This document shows positions 37,887 through 50,316 of a stretch of DNA of 64,000 bases, piece by piece. Position 1 is the stretch's first letter, and the number at the start of each line of letters is the position of its first letter. The notes beneath the pieces were generated by a model, which had not been told where the DNA came from, did no database searches, and was given only the letters and a program-made list of their open reading frames with translations. The position numbers and the translations under genes were made by a program. The stretch comes from Cardiocondyla obscurior (Eukaryota; Arthropoda; Insecta; Hymenoptera; Formicidae): contig NC_091878.1 of the NCBI RefSeq assembly GCF_019399895.1, positions 3,968,001 to 4,032,000 of the forward strand, in the 5' to 3' direction.

Positions 37887-37930
37887 CAATCTGCATGAGC
37901 TTCAGCGGAGTTGTAAAGTTCTGCCGGTGA
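37887..37930 (-). ncRNA. candidate antisense exon, 44 nt
   Basis: Read on the minus strand, TTTTTATGTTACAG precedes a 44-nt segment (TCACCGGCAGAACTTTAC...) that is followed by GTAAGTCGCATG. Both splice signals are strong. It lies 116 bp downstream of the donor of the 308-nt candidate exon, a normal short insect intron length. It shares CAACTCCGCTG and both splice flanks with the 44-nt segment at 48792-48835. The neighbouring 308-nt segment has stops in all frames, so a noncoding transcript is more likely than a protein. No RNA evidence is available to me. Confidence 0.35.
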
Positions 37931-38046
37931 CTGTAACATAAAAAGGAAAATATTAATGTAGACATGCCAATTAGTTAATAAAATTAATTTAAAAAAAATT
38001 AAAGGTTTTCTTTTAATAAGATTTTATTAAAGAAATTAATGCTTAC

Positions 38047-38354
38047 CTAAAAGTTGCTCCGCCGATGCAGGATGCCCGTCCCGGGCCTGCTCCTCCTCTC
38101 AGTTTGTGTGTCGAGTCATCCTTCCGCGCACAAGTCACTCGCGAACACCCCGATCGTGATTTTACAATCGCGAAAATTATTGATTACTTCCGCGCGTTCC
38201 TGTCCGGCACTCGCGTTTAGAAGAAAGCCAAAAAAATACGTCCGAACTTTGCGGAACTCCCGGAACGACCGACGAACCGGCTGCGGTTCGTATAATTAAT
38301 AATATCGGCGGTGACGACACTTTCATTAACAGCAATGAATGTAGCTGCGTTGAT
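38047..38354 (-). ncRNA. candidate antisense exon, 308 nt
   Basis: On the minus strand a T-rich tract and TTGTTACAG end at 38355. The segment starts ATCAACGCAGCTACATTC and ends GGAGCAACTTTTAG, followed by GTAAGC at 38046. It is GC-richer than the AT-rich sequence on both sides, as expected of an exon. All three frames contain stops (one open for 58 codons, then TAA), so it is probably noncoding or untranslated. Its donor pairs naturally with the acceptor of the 44-nt segment 116 bp away. The upstream partner exon is not certain. Confidence 0.35.
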
Positions 38355-40857
38355 CTGTAACAAAAAAAAATATATAATTTAATAAACGGCAACAATAGCT
38401 AATCCATGCGTAACACCGATTTTTTTAATAGGGATCTGTCGAGTGTCGTCATGATTTGATTGATATACAGGTTGATTTCAGCCAAACGATCGCAATTCTT
38501 CGGTGTAATATTGGAAAATCAAGTAATAAAATAAAAAATAAAAAAAGAAATAAATAAAAAAATACTCTCATACAAAATCCAGTTCTTAAAGCAATCATCC
38601 AATTTTGCTCGTAAATTATTGTCGATCGACTGTATCCGCTTCTGTTATAACAACATGCCACCATCGATTATTATCGAGGTCTCACATTCGCGTCGCTCGA
38701 TACCGATTTACTCCTCGCTCACACACACACTCAGTTGAAATCCTGAATATAAACCGTTTAAAGTATAATATAAATTGAGCATTGCAGGAAATTTATTAAA
38801 TATTTCTCTTCGAGTATGCATTTTATTTTTTTGAAATTATAATTATACGAATTAAAACGGCAACATTTTACGAGCGAAAAAGTTATGCTAGTAAGATGTT
38901 ATGATATTTATGCGGGATTATTAGTAGCCGCCGTGTGCAGATCAGTTTTAAGATTCCCAAATCGGGTCGCAAGGGTCTGACGGAGACGCGCCGTGTCCTC
39001 GGTGAGACCAAGGGCTCTCTATTCCTCTCTTTCTCGGTGTACGAGCGTCCCTTATCTGCGTTTTCGCGGGTTTTAAGTGGCGGATCCCCATAAACGCGCC
39101 GCGATCCGATATCCAGCCGCGTTCGAGTGCCGGCGTCGCGCGTTCTCTCGGGCGGCGCGTTTAATAAATTCCGAACGAAACGTAGCTCCGGGACTTTAAT
39201 TACCCATTAGGCGATACAAAGTGTCATTTTCAGGGCCGTTAACTAATGCGTTTTGCCGGCCCTAACGTTAGGAATGTCGGGCACCGCGGCGGCGGCAACG
39301 ACGACGGCGGTGCTTAAGCGACTCTTCGCGATCGCATGCAACTCGCCGGAGATGGTTCGATTCTCGAAGCCGGGAGAGGTCCTGCAAAAAGAAAGCGACG
39401 ACGCTTCCCATGGTCGATGCCTCTCCCTCGCCGCCACCCTCGCGACACGGCAACTTAACGAATGGTTCCCCACGACCGTGCCTACCTCGCGCACGAGCAC
39501 GATCCACTTGCATAATTCGTACTTTCCTTTCAGTGCGCTCCTCTCGAGCGCGTCCCCGCTTAACGATATCGTCCGGCGTGAGTTTCCGTTAACGCGAGCG
39601 AGCAATATCGAAATATGTCGGACTAACGAAATAAAAGTATATTTTTATTTTTTTTTTATTATTCTAATAATGTTAATAAATTATTATACTAGTGAGTATT
39701 AACGTCGCCTCGATAAAGGCTGCTCTGATTCTTTTCATATATTTCACCCGAGTAGTCCGTAGTTCATTCATCGAGCACCGGCAACGATCGGTATCGCAGC
39801 CGAGAGGTCGGTTTCCTTTCAGTTTCGCAATTCCTTCATCGGACCGGCGGTCTCGCGGATTTTAATAAGAAGCGACGCGTTCGGTCGAGCGGCCGAGGTG
39901 CCGCCAACTCGCAAGCGTCTCGCGCGTGAATGTTAACGAGTTCATTTGGCGCGCGTTGCGACGTTAAGCTCAAAATACGCGGCGTGGCAGTTATTGCCGG
40001 GTCGGCTTAGCGGATTCTGGGCGCGCGAAGATCTCCATGCGAGGCGATCGACAGGCCAGGAAAAACGAAAGAAGAAGGTGGAGGATAAAGGGCGCTGCGG
40101 TATAGGGAAAGGAAAGGAAAAAAAAGAGAGAAAAAAAAAATAGAGAGTGGCGGCAGTCAACGACAACGACGACGAGCACCACGACTACGGCGACGAGAGG
40201 GACGGGAGCGTGAAGGAAGTAGTCGGAAAGAGAGTAAGAGAGGCCCGATTTAATACTCGAGCGAGCCAGCAGCTCGTTTTACACCAGATGGTTTTACATA
40301 CGGCCGCTATCGTGTTACGAGCCCTTCCAGCTCCGGGTGCATCCGTATCTTCGCCGTCGGCGCGAGATCCGTGCGCCTTGGCGCACACGCACACGCGTGC
40401 ACCGCGTTCTCGGTTTTAAGCCAATCCGCCCGGGACGCCCTCGACGCGGAATATTATCGATATTATTCGTCTTTGTCAGACGAGACTCTAGCGCGACCGG
40501 CACTGAGGGCTGCCTCGAACCTGCAGAACTCGAGGCTCGTCGCCACTGCAGCCCTAAAAAGAGAGCGAGAGCCGGCACAAAGATCAGCCGGCTTTATTTC
40601 TTTATTTACTCCTCGGCATCGCGGCTCGAGTTTCATAAACGCGTCAATAGGTCGTAAGATGTATCGTGGATTATTACGGCAAGTGCAAGTCTTTCGAGAG
40701 CGCGATTTATCGTTAAGAGAAAGTCTCAGGCGAAAGAAATAATTTTAATAGTCTCACTTTTATTTAACAAAAATATTCTTAATTATCGTCAGCAAACATT
40801 TGCTAATTACGCATGTGAATAGGCGTGCACGCATCCTCGAGAAAGCAGCATTTCGGT

Positions 40858-40882
40858 AAAAAAAAAAAAAAAAAAAAAAAAA
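40858..40882. repeat. A25 homopolymer
   Basis: Twenty-five consecutive A residues. No retroposed sequence is recognisable on the 5' side. Similar shorter tracts are at 28508-28528 and 44258-44274. Confidence 0.95.
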
Positions 40883-42423
40883 CACCACCTATCTTTTCCG
40901 TCTGTCTTTCTTTACTCTCTCATTATCGCCGGTAAGTAACGTGCCGCACGAAGGACAATATGAACCCGAGAGATCCTGGCCGACGAGGAGCCAGCGAGCG
41001 CGCAACGGCGAGGCTGCTATCTCCGATTCTTGGCGAGATAAGGGGAGCGTAGGAGCCGCCACGGCGAGGGACAACGGCGAGGATTATGCGCGGTGCACCG
41101 TGGTGTCTGGCGTGCGGGCCTCACGAGGCCCGCCCGGCTAGAGGCTCCTCGGGCGCGGAATATAAAGAGGGGATTGAGTTGTAGCCGCGAGTGGAGGATC
41201 TTATGTAGATTCCTTGTAGATCGTGCACCCGATTCGATCGCGATCGGCCCTGTGTGCCCGGTACCGGGTTAATTAAAATTGTAGGAGCCCCAACGTCTCT
41301 TTCATTCCTCCGTCCCTCCTCCCTCCTCACCTCTCCGTGAAACTCTCCTGCTCTCCGTCTCTCCCCCTTTCTCTCTTTTTCTCTCTCTTTGTTCGCTCTA
41401 CTCTCCGCCACTTTCCTTAACGCCGCGAGCAACGTATCTCCGCTTTCTTTGTATCTCGCGGCGTCTTCTTTTTCTCTTCTCTTACCCGCCCTTCTTGCCC
41501 CTTATTGCAGTCGCCCGGCAACGCGGCGACCGCATCCCGCTACGTAAACTCCTGCGATTTTCGGAGGCGCTGCTTGGGAGGCTGCTCACGCGAAATCCCA
41601 TTACCGCGCGCGACGATGCGGCACGACGAGGGAGCGAAGCGTGGTACTCGCGGCTCGTCGAAGTAGGTGTTTCGCGTTGCGAATGAAACGCGAATCATCG
41701 CCGCCGCTGTCCGCTGATACATAGAGATACAAACGAGACGAGATCGTTTCCCGCGCTGATCGCCAAGGCGTGGAATCGCGATTGGCACCCATTACAGTCA
41801 CGCAAGCGGTGTCGTCGATCACGAGTCTCCCGATCATCGGTGTCGCTTCGAAGGTTGCCGGTGGTGCACTCGCGGTAACTTTAAGTTAAAACATCGGGAT
41901 GCTGCGGGGAAACGCGTCTTGCGCTTTCGAAACCGCGAATACGTGTCGGATAAAACGTCATTTGCGAAGGACCTCTCTTTCTCTCTATCTTCTTCTTTCC
42001 GACTGGCGTAAATATTTCGCAGGGCAAACAGAAACCCTGATACAAACGTCGCGAGCGTCGTCCACCTACCGTGGAAGTTCCAATACGCCGATGGTGGTTG
42101 CCTGCTCTCCGCTTGCGGTTGAATGCAGACTGATTGATTTATGCTTAACCCTGCCAACCGGCGACCCTCCTCGTCTTCTTCCGCGCGCGCGGTGAGATAG
42201 GCTAGCTTGACCGAGGCTATCTCTATATCGCCCGGCGAGCAGCCATTATCGCGCAAACTATGTACGCACACGTGTATCGGCGGCAACGCTTATTTTTTAT
42301 TTTTTTTCTCCTCCCTTCTTCGTGTACCCTCTTTATTTTCCACCTTCTCGTTCTCCGCCTTATCTCACGCGTAAATCGATAAGCGATCGGGCACTCGTTC
42401 GCCCTTGCTTTTGTACTCTGCGA

Positions 42424-42450
42424 AATTAATTAATTAATTAATTAATTAAA
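42424..42450. repeat. (AATT)n microsatellite
   Basis: About six and a half perfect AATT units lie in an otherwise mixed stretch of the 17.8 kb dac intron. Confidence 0.95.
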
Positions 42451-45400
42451 TTTGAATCTTTTTCTCATCTATTCCGCGTGACTGTTGCGCGAAATAGCTG
42501 TACGATAAACCCAAAAATCTTCATTTCGCGTCTCGGCGGCTTTTTATTGCCCCCGACTGTTTGCTTTAATTAGCGACAGCCGAAAGAGAGAGGGAGGAAG
42601 GAGGAGGTATTGTCTTAGATTTAATTAAGAATGGAATCGGTTTATTGACCTCCGGACCGGTCAAACGACGATGCGTCTCCGGGAATCGTTATGTGGTGGC
42701 GCTTGGCAATAAATAGCTGGCACTTTTATTGCCTCGCGAAGAGGGCGAAAGGAGCTCGGGCGTTCTTCTCGCAGGTAGAAGGTGGAACAAAAGAGGCGCA
42801 CGCCGCACGGTAAACAGTTTAGTTTTCAAATTTTAAACGCCACGACGGAGCGCAGGAGATGCTCCCGAAAGAGAGGCCGAGAGGAGCAGGACGGAGGAAC
42901 GACGGAAGAAGGCAAAAGCCGGGCCTCTCTACGCCATTAAATATTTTCCACACGATGTATGTACAATATTACGTGTAACATAGGTGTATGTTTACACGCA
43001 TATCCGAGAGGAGCGCACGGTGCCAGACCAGAACAACTTCCTCTGCATACATCAATTACGCCTCTCGCGGTTCCCATTATTAGCCGCCTATAATTTATTA
43101 CTTTCCACCTTAATAAGCATAATAATTCCCATACTGTTCTTCGTGCCGCCTCGTATAGCCGGCACGATGATGATGGCGGTCGCTCACTCTTTTTCTCCCT
43201 CTTTCTCCTCCTCCCCTCACATTGTACGTGTACGTGTGCATCCTATTTGCGAGAGGAGGCTGCGAGTGTGTTCGCGCGGCGCATCTACGCCGGGCCCGAC
43301 CTCTGACCCAGAAACAATCGTTAAGGTAGCGCATTGGGGCTGGCATGCCCGGACCACAGATATTTAATTACCTTTGGAGCGGAACCGAGCCCGGAGATCC
43401 TTACCGGGACGACCGCGGCCGCTGAACGGTCGTCCGACTGGGGAAAACGATAATTGCAAAAAACTGCCTGGCGGAATCGCAACTTTCGGTGCCTCGTATC
43501 TGCGTTCTGCATGCGCTTTACTGGCTTACGTGATAACGGAAGGACACGGGCTTCTTGTCACATCCGAGCGACTTATTCGTGTACGTTCTTTAGGTACGCC
43601 TTCTTCCTTTTTTTTCTGTCCGAGAACTATCAGCGTAATCACCCTTTCAGAACAAGCGACACAGCCTCTGCATCTGTGCTTATTATATCTTGAAAATTCA
43701 GCCTTAGCATTTTTTTTTTTTTTTTTTTAATAAACCGTCGAGAAATGCTTTATTTTTAATTGTAAAATATATTATGAAATTCTTGTTCTTTTTGTTTTGT
43801 ATTAATATTTTACTTATCGCAATTTTGTTTTACGAAATTATCTATATTTTTACGATTTTTTTTTTGTGATCACGCTTTTACGGAAAGTAATTGTCTTTAA
43901 CATGAAACTCTTCCTGGTGACTTTCAATGCTTCGACTTTTTCGCGACTTCGAGCGCCGTCCGAGCAGCATCCAGAAAGGAGGGGCATCTCTAATGAGACC
44001 TCTCGGGCCGTTGTTCTCGTTTGCGAGGAAACGCGTAGCCGGACGCGCGCTCGCATAATATCCGCAGGATGCGTGAGAAGCGTACGCGAAGGACGTACGG
44101 AGGTAAAGAACTTTAAAAATCGCCAAGACAATACGATGTCGTCGCGAACATCTCTCCCACCTGGGCTAGCCGAGGAACACCGGTGGATTGTCAATTAAAG
44201 AAAGCACCAACGGGAGGAAGCCTGTATTCCCAGCATAAGGCACCAGGGCAAAAGAGAAAAAAAAAAAAAAAAAAATCGAGGAAGAATGAAAAGGGCGAGA
44301 GGGAAAAACAAACGGCCTGCGGTTTGCGAGAGAGATGCGCCGCGAGCGAGCACCAAACGAGCATCGGGAGAGATGCGGAAGGTTTCGGAGAGAGAGATGG
44401 TGAAGAAACGAGCGAAAAGAATTTCACGAGAAAGGGGCCCTCGCGGTGTCGAGAAGGCTAATAAATTATGCCTAACACGGGAAACAACTGGTTGATTATT
44501 TATTTAACAATAAAAGAAGCCCGCGGCTGCTTCTTCCCGCTGGCGTGCAAATAAGCCTCGCGTCGTCTGCAATCGTTTCGCCACAAATCTGTTTCTTCAA
44601 AAGAGAAGTACCGTTTTAAATCGTATTCTTTCCGGAGTGAAGACAGTCCATGATGAAGTAACAATAAATTTTAATATTTTCGCGTGAGTCCAAGCGCTTT
44701 TACGAAAAGTCACCGGGCGTTTTCTCGATTCTCTTCGATCTCGGAACGAGATTTTGAGATAAAAATTGCTTTGCGCAATAAAAAAAAATAAAAAATAAAT
44801 AACTAAAAGAATTTGTGGTACGCAACGATAAACTTCACGACGTTCTCACTCGGCGGGCGGTGTCGCTTAAATCCCGGACTTAACGATCGCGAAGAGACAT
44901 CGATCTCGGCACTCGTCGGCCACCTCGTACCGCGCGAACGCTTCGGAATTAAGCAACAAAATGATCGTTCGTGCACGGAAAGCGGCTGAGAGAAGATTTT
45001 TCGCGGAGAGAGATCTCTGTCCCGGGTGATTTCGCATCGACGACGATTATAAACTGAAAATTTACGGCACTTTGCGATCCGCGAAGAGAACTAACGCGTC
45101 AGAGTTCCCTTACTTTGTAGCTTATTCGCGACTCCGTTTCACTGTAACTTTATTGCCCTCGCTCTGTACAAGTGTCATCGGGAGAGCGAAAAAAAGAAAG
45201 AGACAAAAAGAGCAGCCCGGTTCGCCCTCACGCGCCTGCTCTTCTCCGAAATCGCCCTGATAGCGCGTGATAATGATCGAAATTAATTACGCTCCCGGCG
45301 TAATTTCAGCGTAATTCCGGCGTCGCGCGGACGCACGCACGCACGCATCGCGTATTATCGCAATTTTTGTACGTATTTCCGTACACGATTGAAGGACGCT

Positions 45401-47762
45401 GATGTCGCCACGGGATTCACCGCGATGATGCAAATTAACCCAACCGCGTTTTCCGCGGAATTAAATTAAAACCACTTCCGGATTGGGCTCGCGCCGATGA
45501 TAAGATCGCCGTCGACGGGCGGAAGGAAAAGGGATATTAATTACGAAGGAAACGACGTCGCGGTATCGAATCGAAATAAAACGCGAGAAGGAAGCGGGCT
45601 CGAGCGGAATAAAAAAAAATGAGGAGCCTGACCTACCGCAGCTTTAACTACCGTTCAATTATACAGTTTGCTTTCGAGTCGTCGCGCGGGCGAATAAAGC
45701 GTGTAATTTACCGGCAATAAAAGGGCAGTAGTGACGGCCGCGCGCGAGAGAAACGCGACGGGGTGGGGAAGGTACGCCGCGTGTGTCGTTAACGACGTCG
45801 TTTATTGCCGCGGATATTTTGTTGCGACTCGACGAAGCGACAAAGCGTCTCGATTCGCGGCGGAATCGCGCCTAGAGAAAAGCGAGGCGGCTCGGACGCG
45901 CGTTTTACTGCTCCGCCGGGTTTCGATAAAGGTACAATATAAGGGAACCGAAGAAGAGGGAAGAAGCGGAGAAGAAGAGGGACGAGGAGAGAACGAGCTC
46001 TCGGGCTAAACTTCGTTTTAACGCTATCGCGAGAATGTCGCCGCTTGCTTTTTCTTTTTTTTTTTCCCCTGCGCTCTGTGACGCGATAATTGGATTTCGA
46101 AATGACGCCCCGGCGCCCTCTCGTCAGGTAATGCGTATAATCGTGGATAATGCGCGCGATAATCCGCACCTACGACGCTAATTTTCTTGCGTGACATCGG
46201 CGGTAGGATTAGACGAAGAGGCGCGGACTTAAGTGCGACGAGCGCGCAACGGGGAGCGATCGCTCGCGTGCACCAGCTCGCGCCGTCTTCCTCTTCTTGC
46301 CTAATCTCGCTTTATCGCCGCGTCGATCTACGTGTTTAATTATTAATTTGCTAATTGAGCGGTTGCGCTTCACGTTAGGCGAGCTGTATCGGTATCATCT
46401 CTTCAGTGAAGTCGAGCGCCGTTTACTCGAATCGTCACGCGGTGCGCAGCTCACATATGTGTTGATACATCGGGAGAAGAAAGAAAGAAAAGAAAAAAAA
46501 AAAAGAGGAAGTGCACACAACTTCCGACAGTGTCGTGTTCATAAAGATGGTATCGGCGCGTAGGTGCCGAGCCACACGGTGATGTCTTATTACATTGGGC
46601 GGTTATTTACGATCGCACCGCGGAAAGAGAGGTAAGGCGCGGAACGAGACGAAAAAAGTGCCGGCTGTCGAGAGTCGAATCGCTCTGACGCTCTCGGCAC
46701 GCGATGTCTTTCTATTTGAAAAGGAGACGTGGTGATTTCATTGTTTTTTGATTGCTACCGCTATTCCGCGATGTCAATTAATTTTTTTTTATTATTTGGA
46801 CCCCACTTTATGCCGTGAGAGTTAATGTCCAGCTTGACTTTTATTTATTCATTTTTTTTTTGTGAATTTTAATTACTGCTATTTTTCCGCATCGTTATAC
46901 CTACGAGTAGTTTCCGTAATTATTTTGAAGAAGTTACAATAATATAATATAAAATATTATAAAATAAAATAAAAAGAAAAAGAGAAAGGAAGAGCAAGGA
47001 GGCGTGTTTTTATTCGGATACTATTTAAAAACGACTGAACGTACTTCCGGTCAATCTTCGATTTTCCGAGGCTTTCTAAACCGCGATTGCATTTATAACA
47101 AAAATAAATGATGAAGAAATACGGGCCGCAGCTAAATGTCACCGATGTAATTGGCGAACGCGATGGAATTAATAACGCGCGCGCGGGGTCGCAATATAAT
47201 TTCAAATTACACCTGCGCGTACGGGGGCAGACCCGGCGCCACGTGGTGAGTCCACGGCTTTTTATTAACGCGTTTGGAGAACGCAGCGGCCTTTCCGACG
47301 TTTGTTTTTCTTCCGAGCAGTCCGTAACGAGCCGCCTCCTCCGGCGCGGCGACAATCTCAATGATAATTTTATACTCGGAATTATTACCCGGTCGTAATA
47401 AGCGGACGCTCGATTACAGCCGCGCCTCGCAGCGTGTCACCGGCATCGTCCAACGTCATATTCGCGCACGCTTGTGTGTGTCGCGTAGATAAAGATAGCC
47501 CGAGTAAATTCATTAGAACGATTTTTAATTACGGCCCCGAGTGACACGCGAATTGATTGGTCAGAAAACGGAAGGGAGAGCGACAGCTGTTTCTGTCTCT
47601 CAGAACGAAGAAGGTGGAAACGGGCTTCGTTTTTTACGACTCGCGCCGTTTTCGGCGCACGCGACACGAACGTTTAGATTAATAAACCAGAAGGATCGAG
47701 TGGAAGAAGCGTGTCCTGCCGCGCGCCGATTTGGGGCTTTATTCAAAAATCTTAGCTTATTA

Positions 47763-47797
47763 AGAGAGAGAGAGAGAGAGATAGAGAGAGAGAGAAA
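47763..47797. repeat. (GA)n microsatellite
   Basis: GA dinucleotides interrupted once by GATA. A similar tract is at 58686-58716. Confidence 0.95.
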
Positions 47798-48537
47798 GGT
47801 GAAGGGGAGCTTGCCGAATAAATCGACGATCTGATTAAATTGTATATCGCACGGTAATTAAGCAGTGGCTGGGAAGCGAAAGAAGACGGCGCGCGTCCTC
47901 GTTAAGAGACGCGTTTCCTTCTTTATCTCGCGCGCTTTCTGCCTTTCTCTTTCTTTCTCACTCTCTGTGGGTCGTTAAAGAATTATATTATTATTCGATA
48001 AACTACGGAGAGAAAAAGGGAGAATCCTCGCCGCTGATTTTACGATCGCGAACCATTAATGTCCGTGCGCATACAGTCGTAATGATGATAAAGATCCGTA
48101 GTACGTCGACAGTCCCTCGTTACTGAAAAAAGACGAAGGAAACGCAGGCTTCGGTTCCCGTTTGAACGTTTATCTCGACTGCTATTTTCGGTCTTATCAA
48201 ACTCACAATTTTAAATAAGGTAATATTATTTTTATTATCTTAAAAAATTATTATCTCTCCTATCTGTGTTCTGGTTATTTATTTCCGATTTCTAAGCACA
48301 AGTCACAAGGATGTTGTGTTGAAAGACTCAAGAAACTCGATTGTTTCAGTTCCTGATTAAATGCTCTCTCTGTCGATTTAATATTAACTCCCCTGGATCG
48401 ATAAAGTTTGAAGTTCTCTTCACGTGTAACTCGAATGTGCAATAATTCCATCGGATATCCCGCAGGATCTATGCGCGAAGGTGAGGGCGAGAATGGGATT
48501 ATCTCGAAACGCGAAAATGCTCTTCGGCATATCTTAC

Positions 48538-48673
48538 CGCGCAAGACTTTGGAACGGAGAGAACTTCAGCGCTGAAATATGCCGCGCGAGATATCATCGT
48601 TGTATGTGAATGTTATACGATCGGCTCGCGAAACTCAAAAGACATCGTTCTAACGTTTTTTACTCGTAAGAAT
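48538..48673 (-). ncRNA. weak candidate antisense exon, 136 nt
   Basis: On the minus strand ATTAACGCAAG precedes ATTCTTACGAG. The segment ends CTTGCGCG, followed by donor GTAAGA. The donor is good, but the acceptor lacks a clear pyrimidine tract. It is the next plausible exon downstream of the 44-nt segment at 48792-48835, with an intron of 118 bp. No coding potential was recognised. Confidence 0.15.
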
Positions 48674-48791
48674 CTTGCGTTAATTAAATTATCTTAACAT
48701 ATAAAATTGGTTGACTTGAATCGAATAAATTTTTTTTAAATTTTTTATTTAAATTACTAATATTTAAGAAAAAGAAAGACATGCGACTCAC

Positions 48792-48835
48792 CGAGCGATG
48801 CGCAGCAGCGGAGTTGACGGTACAGCAATGATAAT
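48792..48835 (-). ncRNA. candidate antisense exon, 44 nt, related to 37887-37930
   Basis: On the minus strand the acceptor context ATTAATATTTTATATTTATTTGTTACAG (split: ATTAATATTTTATAT and TTATTTGTTACAG) precedes 44 nt starting ATTATCATTGCTG. The donor GTGAGTCGCATG follows. The same layout (ATTAATATTTT, GTTACAG, 44 nt with CAACTCCGCTG, GTRAGTCGCATG) occurs at 37887-37930, so the two look like diverged copies of one exon with its flanks. The product is unknown and probably noncoding. Confidence 0.33.
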
Positions 48836-50030
48836 CTGTAACAAATAAATATAAAATATTAATACAGAGATAATAAAAGATTTTACTGTTAAAAAAAATT
48901 TTTATATACACCTCTAAGTAATTTAGCAATTAAAAAAATTAAAATATTGAGCCTGACCACCGCAACGAGATCGTACCCGTGAAGCGAATTACTTTGCAAT
49001 TAAAAATGCGTACTCGACCACCAGTCGATTCGTCGTCTGACGTTAATTCGGTATCCGTGCGAAAGTAATCAGCGCGCGGAAGAGACAGCCCTCGACGCGA
49101 CAAGAACCTTCGATAATCTGCCAATGAAGCTGCGGAGCAAGAAACCTGACGCGCTCGCCTACGTGCGCCAGCAGTTTTAGCGCGTACCGAAGACCTAGCC
49201 GCCGCGATCTAATCCTATTTTCGTCAGATCCGTTAATGGTTAATGGGAGGCAAAGTGGTCAGCGACCGGAACAAGGGCTAAGTCCGTCTTAAATCCCGGC
49301 GGAGGAGGGAAACCCTTGTAGCCCTTATCCCAAGGACCGTAATCCGCATGGGATAACTATTGGCTGCGCCGCTACCCCGCCAAGTCAAACTGTGCCGAGT
49401 GCGCGGGAAAGTTTTAATTATTATCGACAGCCTGGCGTTCTGTAAATTCCACGCGACGGGATGCGCTTATTTCGCGGAAGCGCAGGGATTGAATAACCGC
49501 GCGTGGTTTAATGCGAGCGTAATTCGAGCGGTGGCGTTTCGCCGACTAAAAACGCATTTACGCGGGCACGGGAAAATTTTAGCGGCTGATAATTTTTGCG
49601 GTTATAACGATCCGAGTCTCGGTTACCGCGGAGCGTCCTACTTGGCGGACCGCACGGAGGCTGCGTCGACGGCCGACAATTGAAATTCAGCGGAGGGTAC
49701 ATCGCCCACGAAGGACCCGTGCCCGGAGGACAAAACTAACTTACCGGGGTATATACTTAATCATTATTCGGCTGTAATATGCAGGGGTAGAAACAACAAT
49801 ATTCCCAGCAGCCCGGTGCCCCCGCAGCGGCCGCCGTCTTGCGGCGGATCTTCTCGCAAGCAAATAGTGCAATCGGGATTAACGAGGATTAGGGTGCGAA
49901 ATTTATGAAATTCGAGTTCGCTCTTCGGCCGGCGGTCTTTGAGAAACATGAAACGCTATCGCGAAAACCACTGAGATCTCGAGAGCTCGAATGTATGCAA
50001 TTAATACGTACGCTCGCCGAAAGGAGGATG

Positions 50031-50316
50031 TAGTTGCTTCTTGACCTGAACCATAATTTTCTGATACTTTTAAGGACACATATAATCGAGTCAATTATAA
50101 ATATAATGAAGCAATTATTTATTGTTGGAAATACCATAAAATTATAGTCAGGTTTAAGAGCTTTTGCACCCGACTATAATTTTATAATATTTCTAATAAT
50201 AAATATGATCGAATAAATTAATTACATATAACTCAATCTATCACGTTTATTGTTGGAATTAATTATTATAAAATTACAATCAAGTCTGGGAGCAACTTAT
50301 ACTTTTGTCTCAATGT
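50031..50316. repeat. compound MITE-like element (two inverted-repeat units)
   Basis: The first unit begins GTTGCTTCTTGACCTG with CATAATTTTCTGATACTTTT, and its right arm holds ATAAAATTATAGTCAGGTTT. The second begins GCACCCGACTATAATTTTAT with ATATTTCTAATAATAAATATG. It ends with a terminus whose reverse complement is CATTGAGACAAAAGTATAAG, matching the termini of the copy at 30542. The two units are joined head to tail or one is inserted in the other. There is no coding capacity. Confidence 0.65.

Noticed and set aside
45600..45660. Minus-strand donor-like GCG|GTAGGTCAGGCTC resembling the one at 48.95 kb
   Set aside because: The short shared string may be chance and no acceptor or exon context supports it. 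Not strong enough to add to the antisense model.
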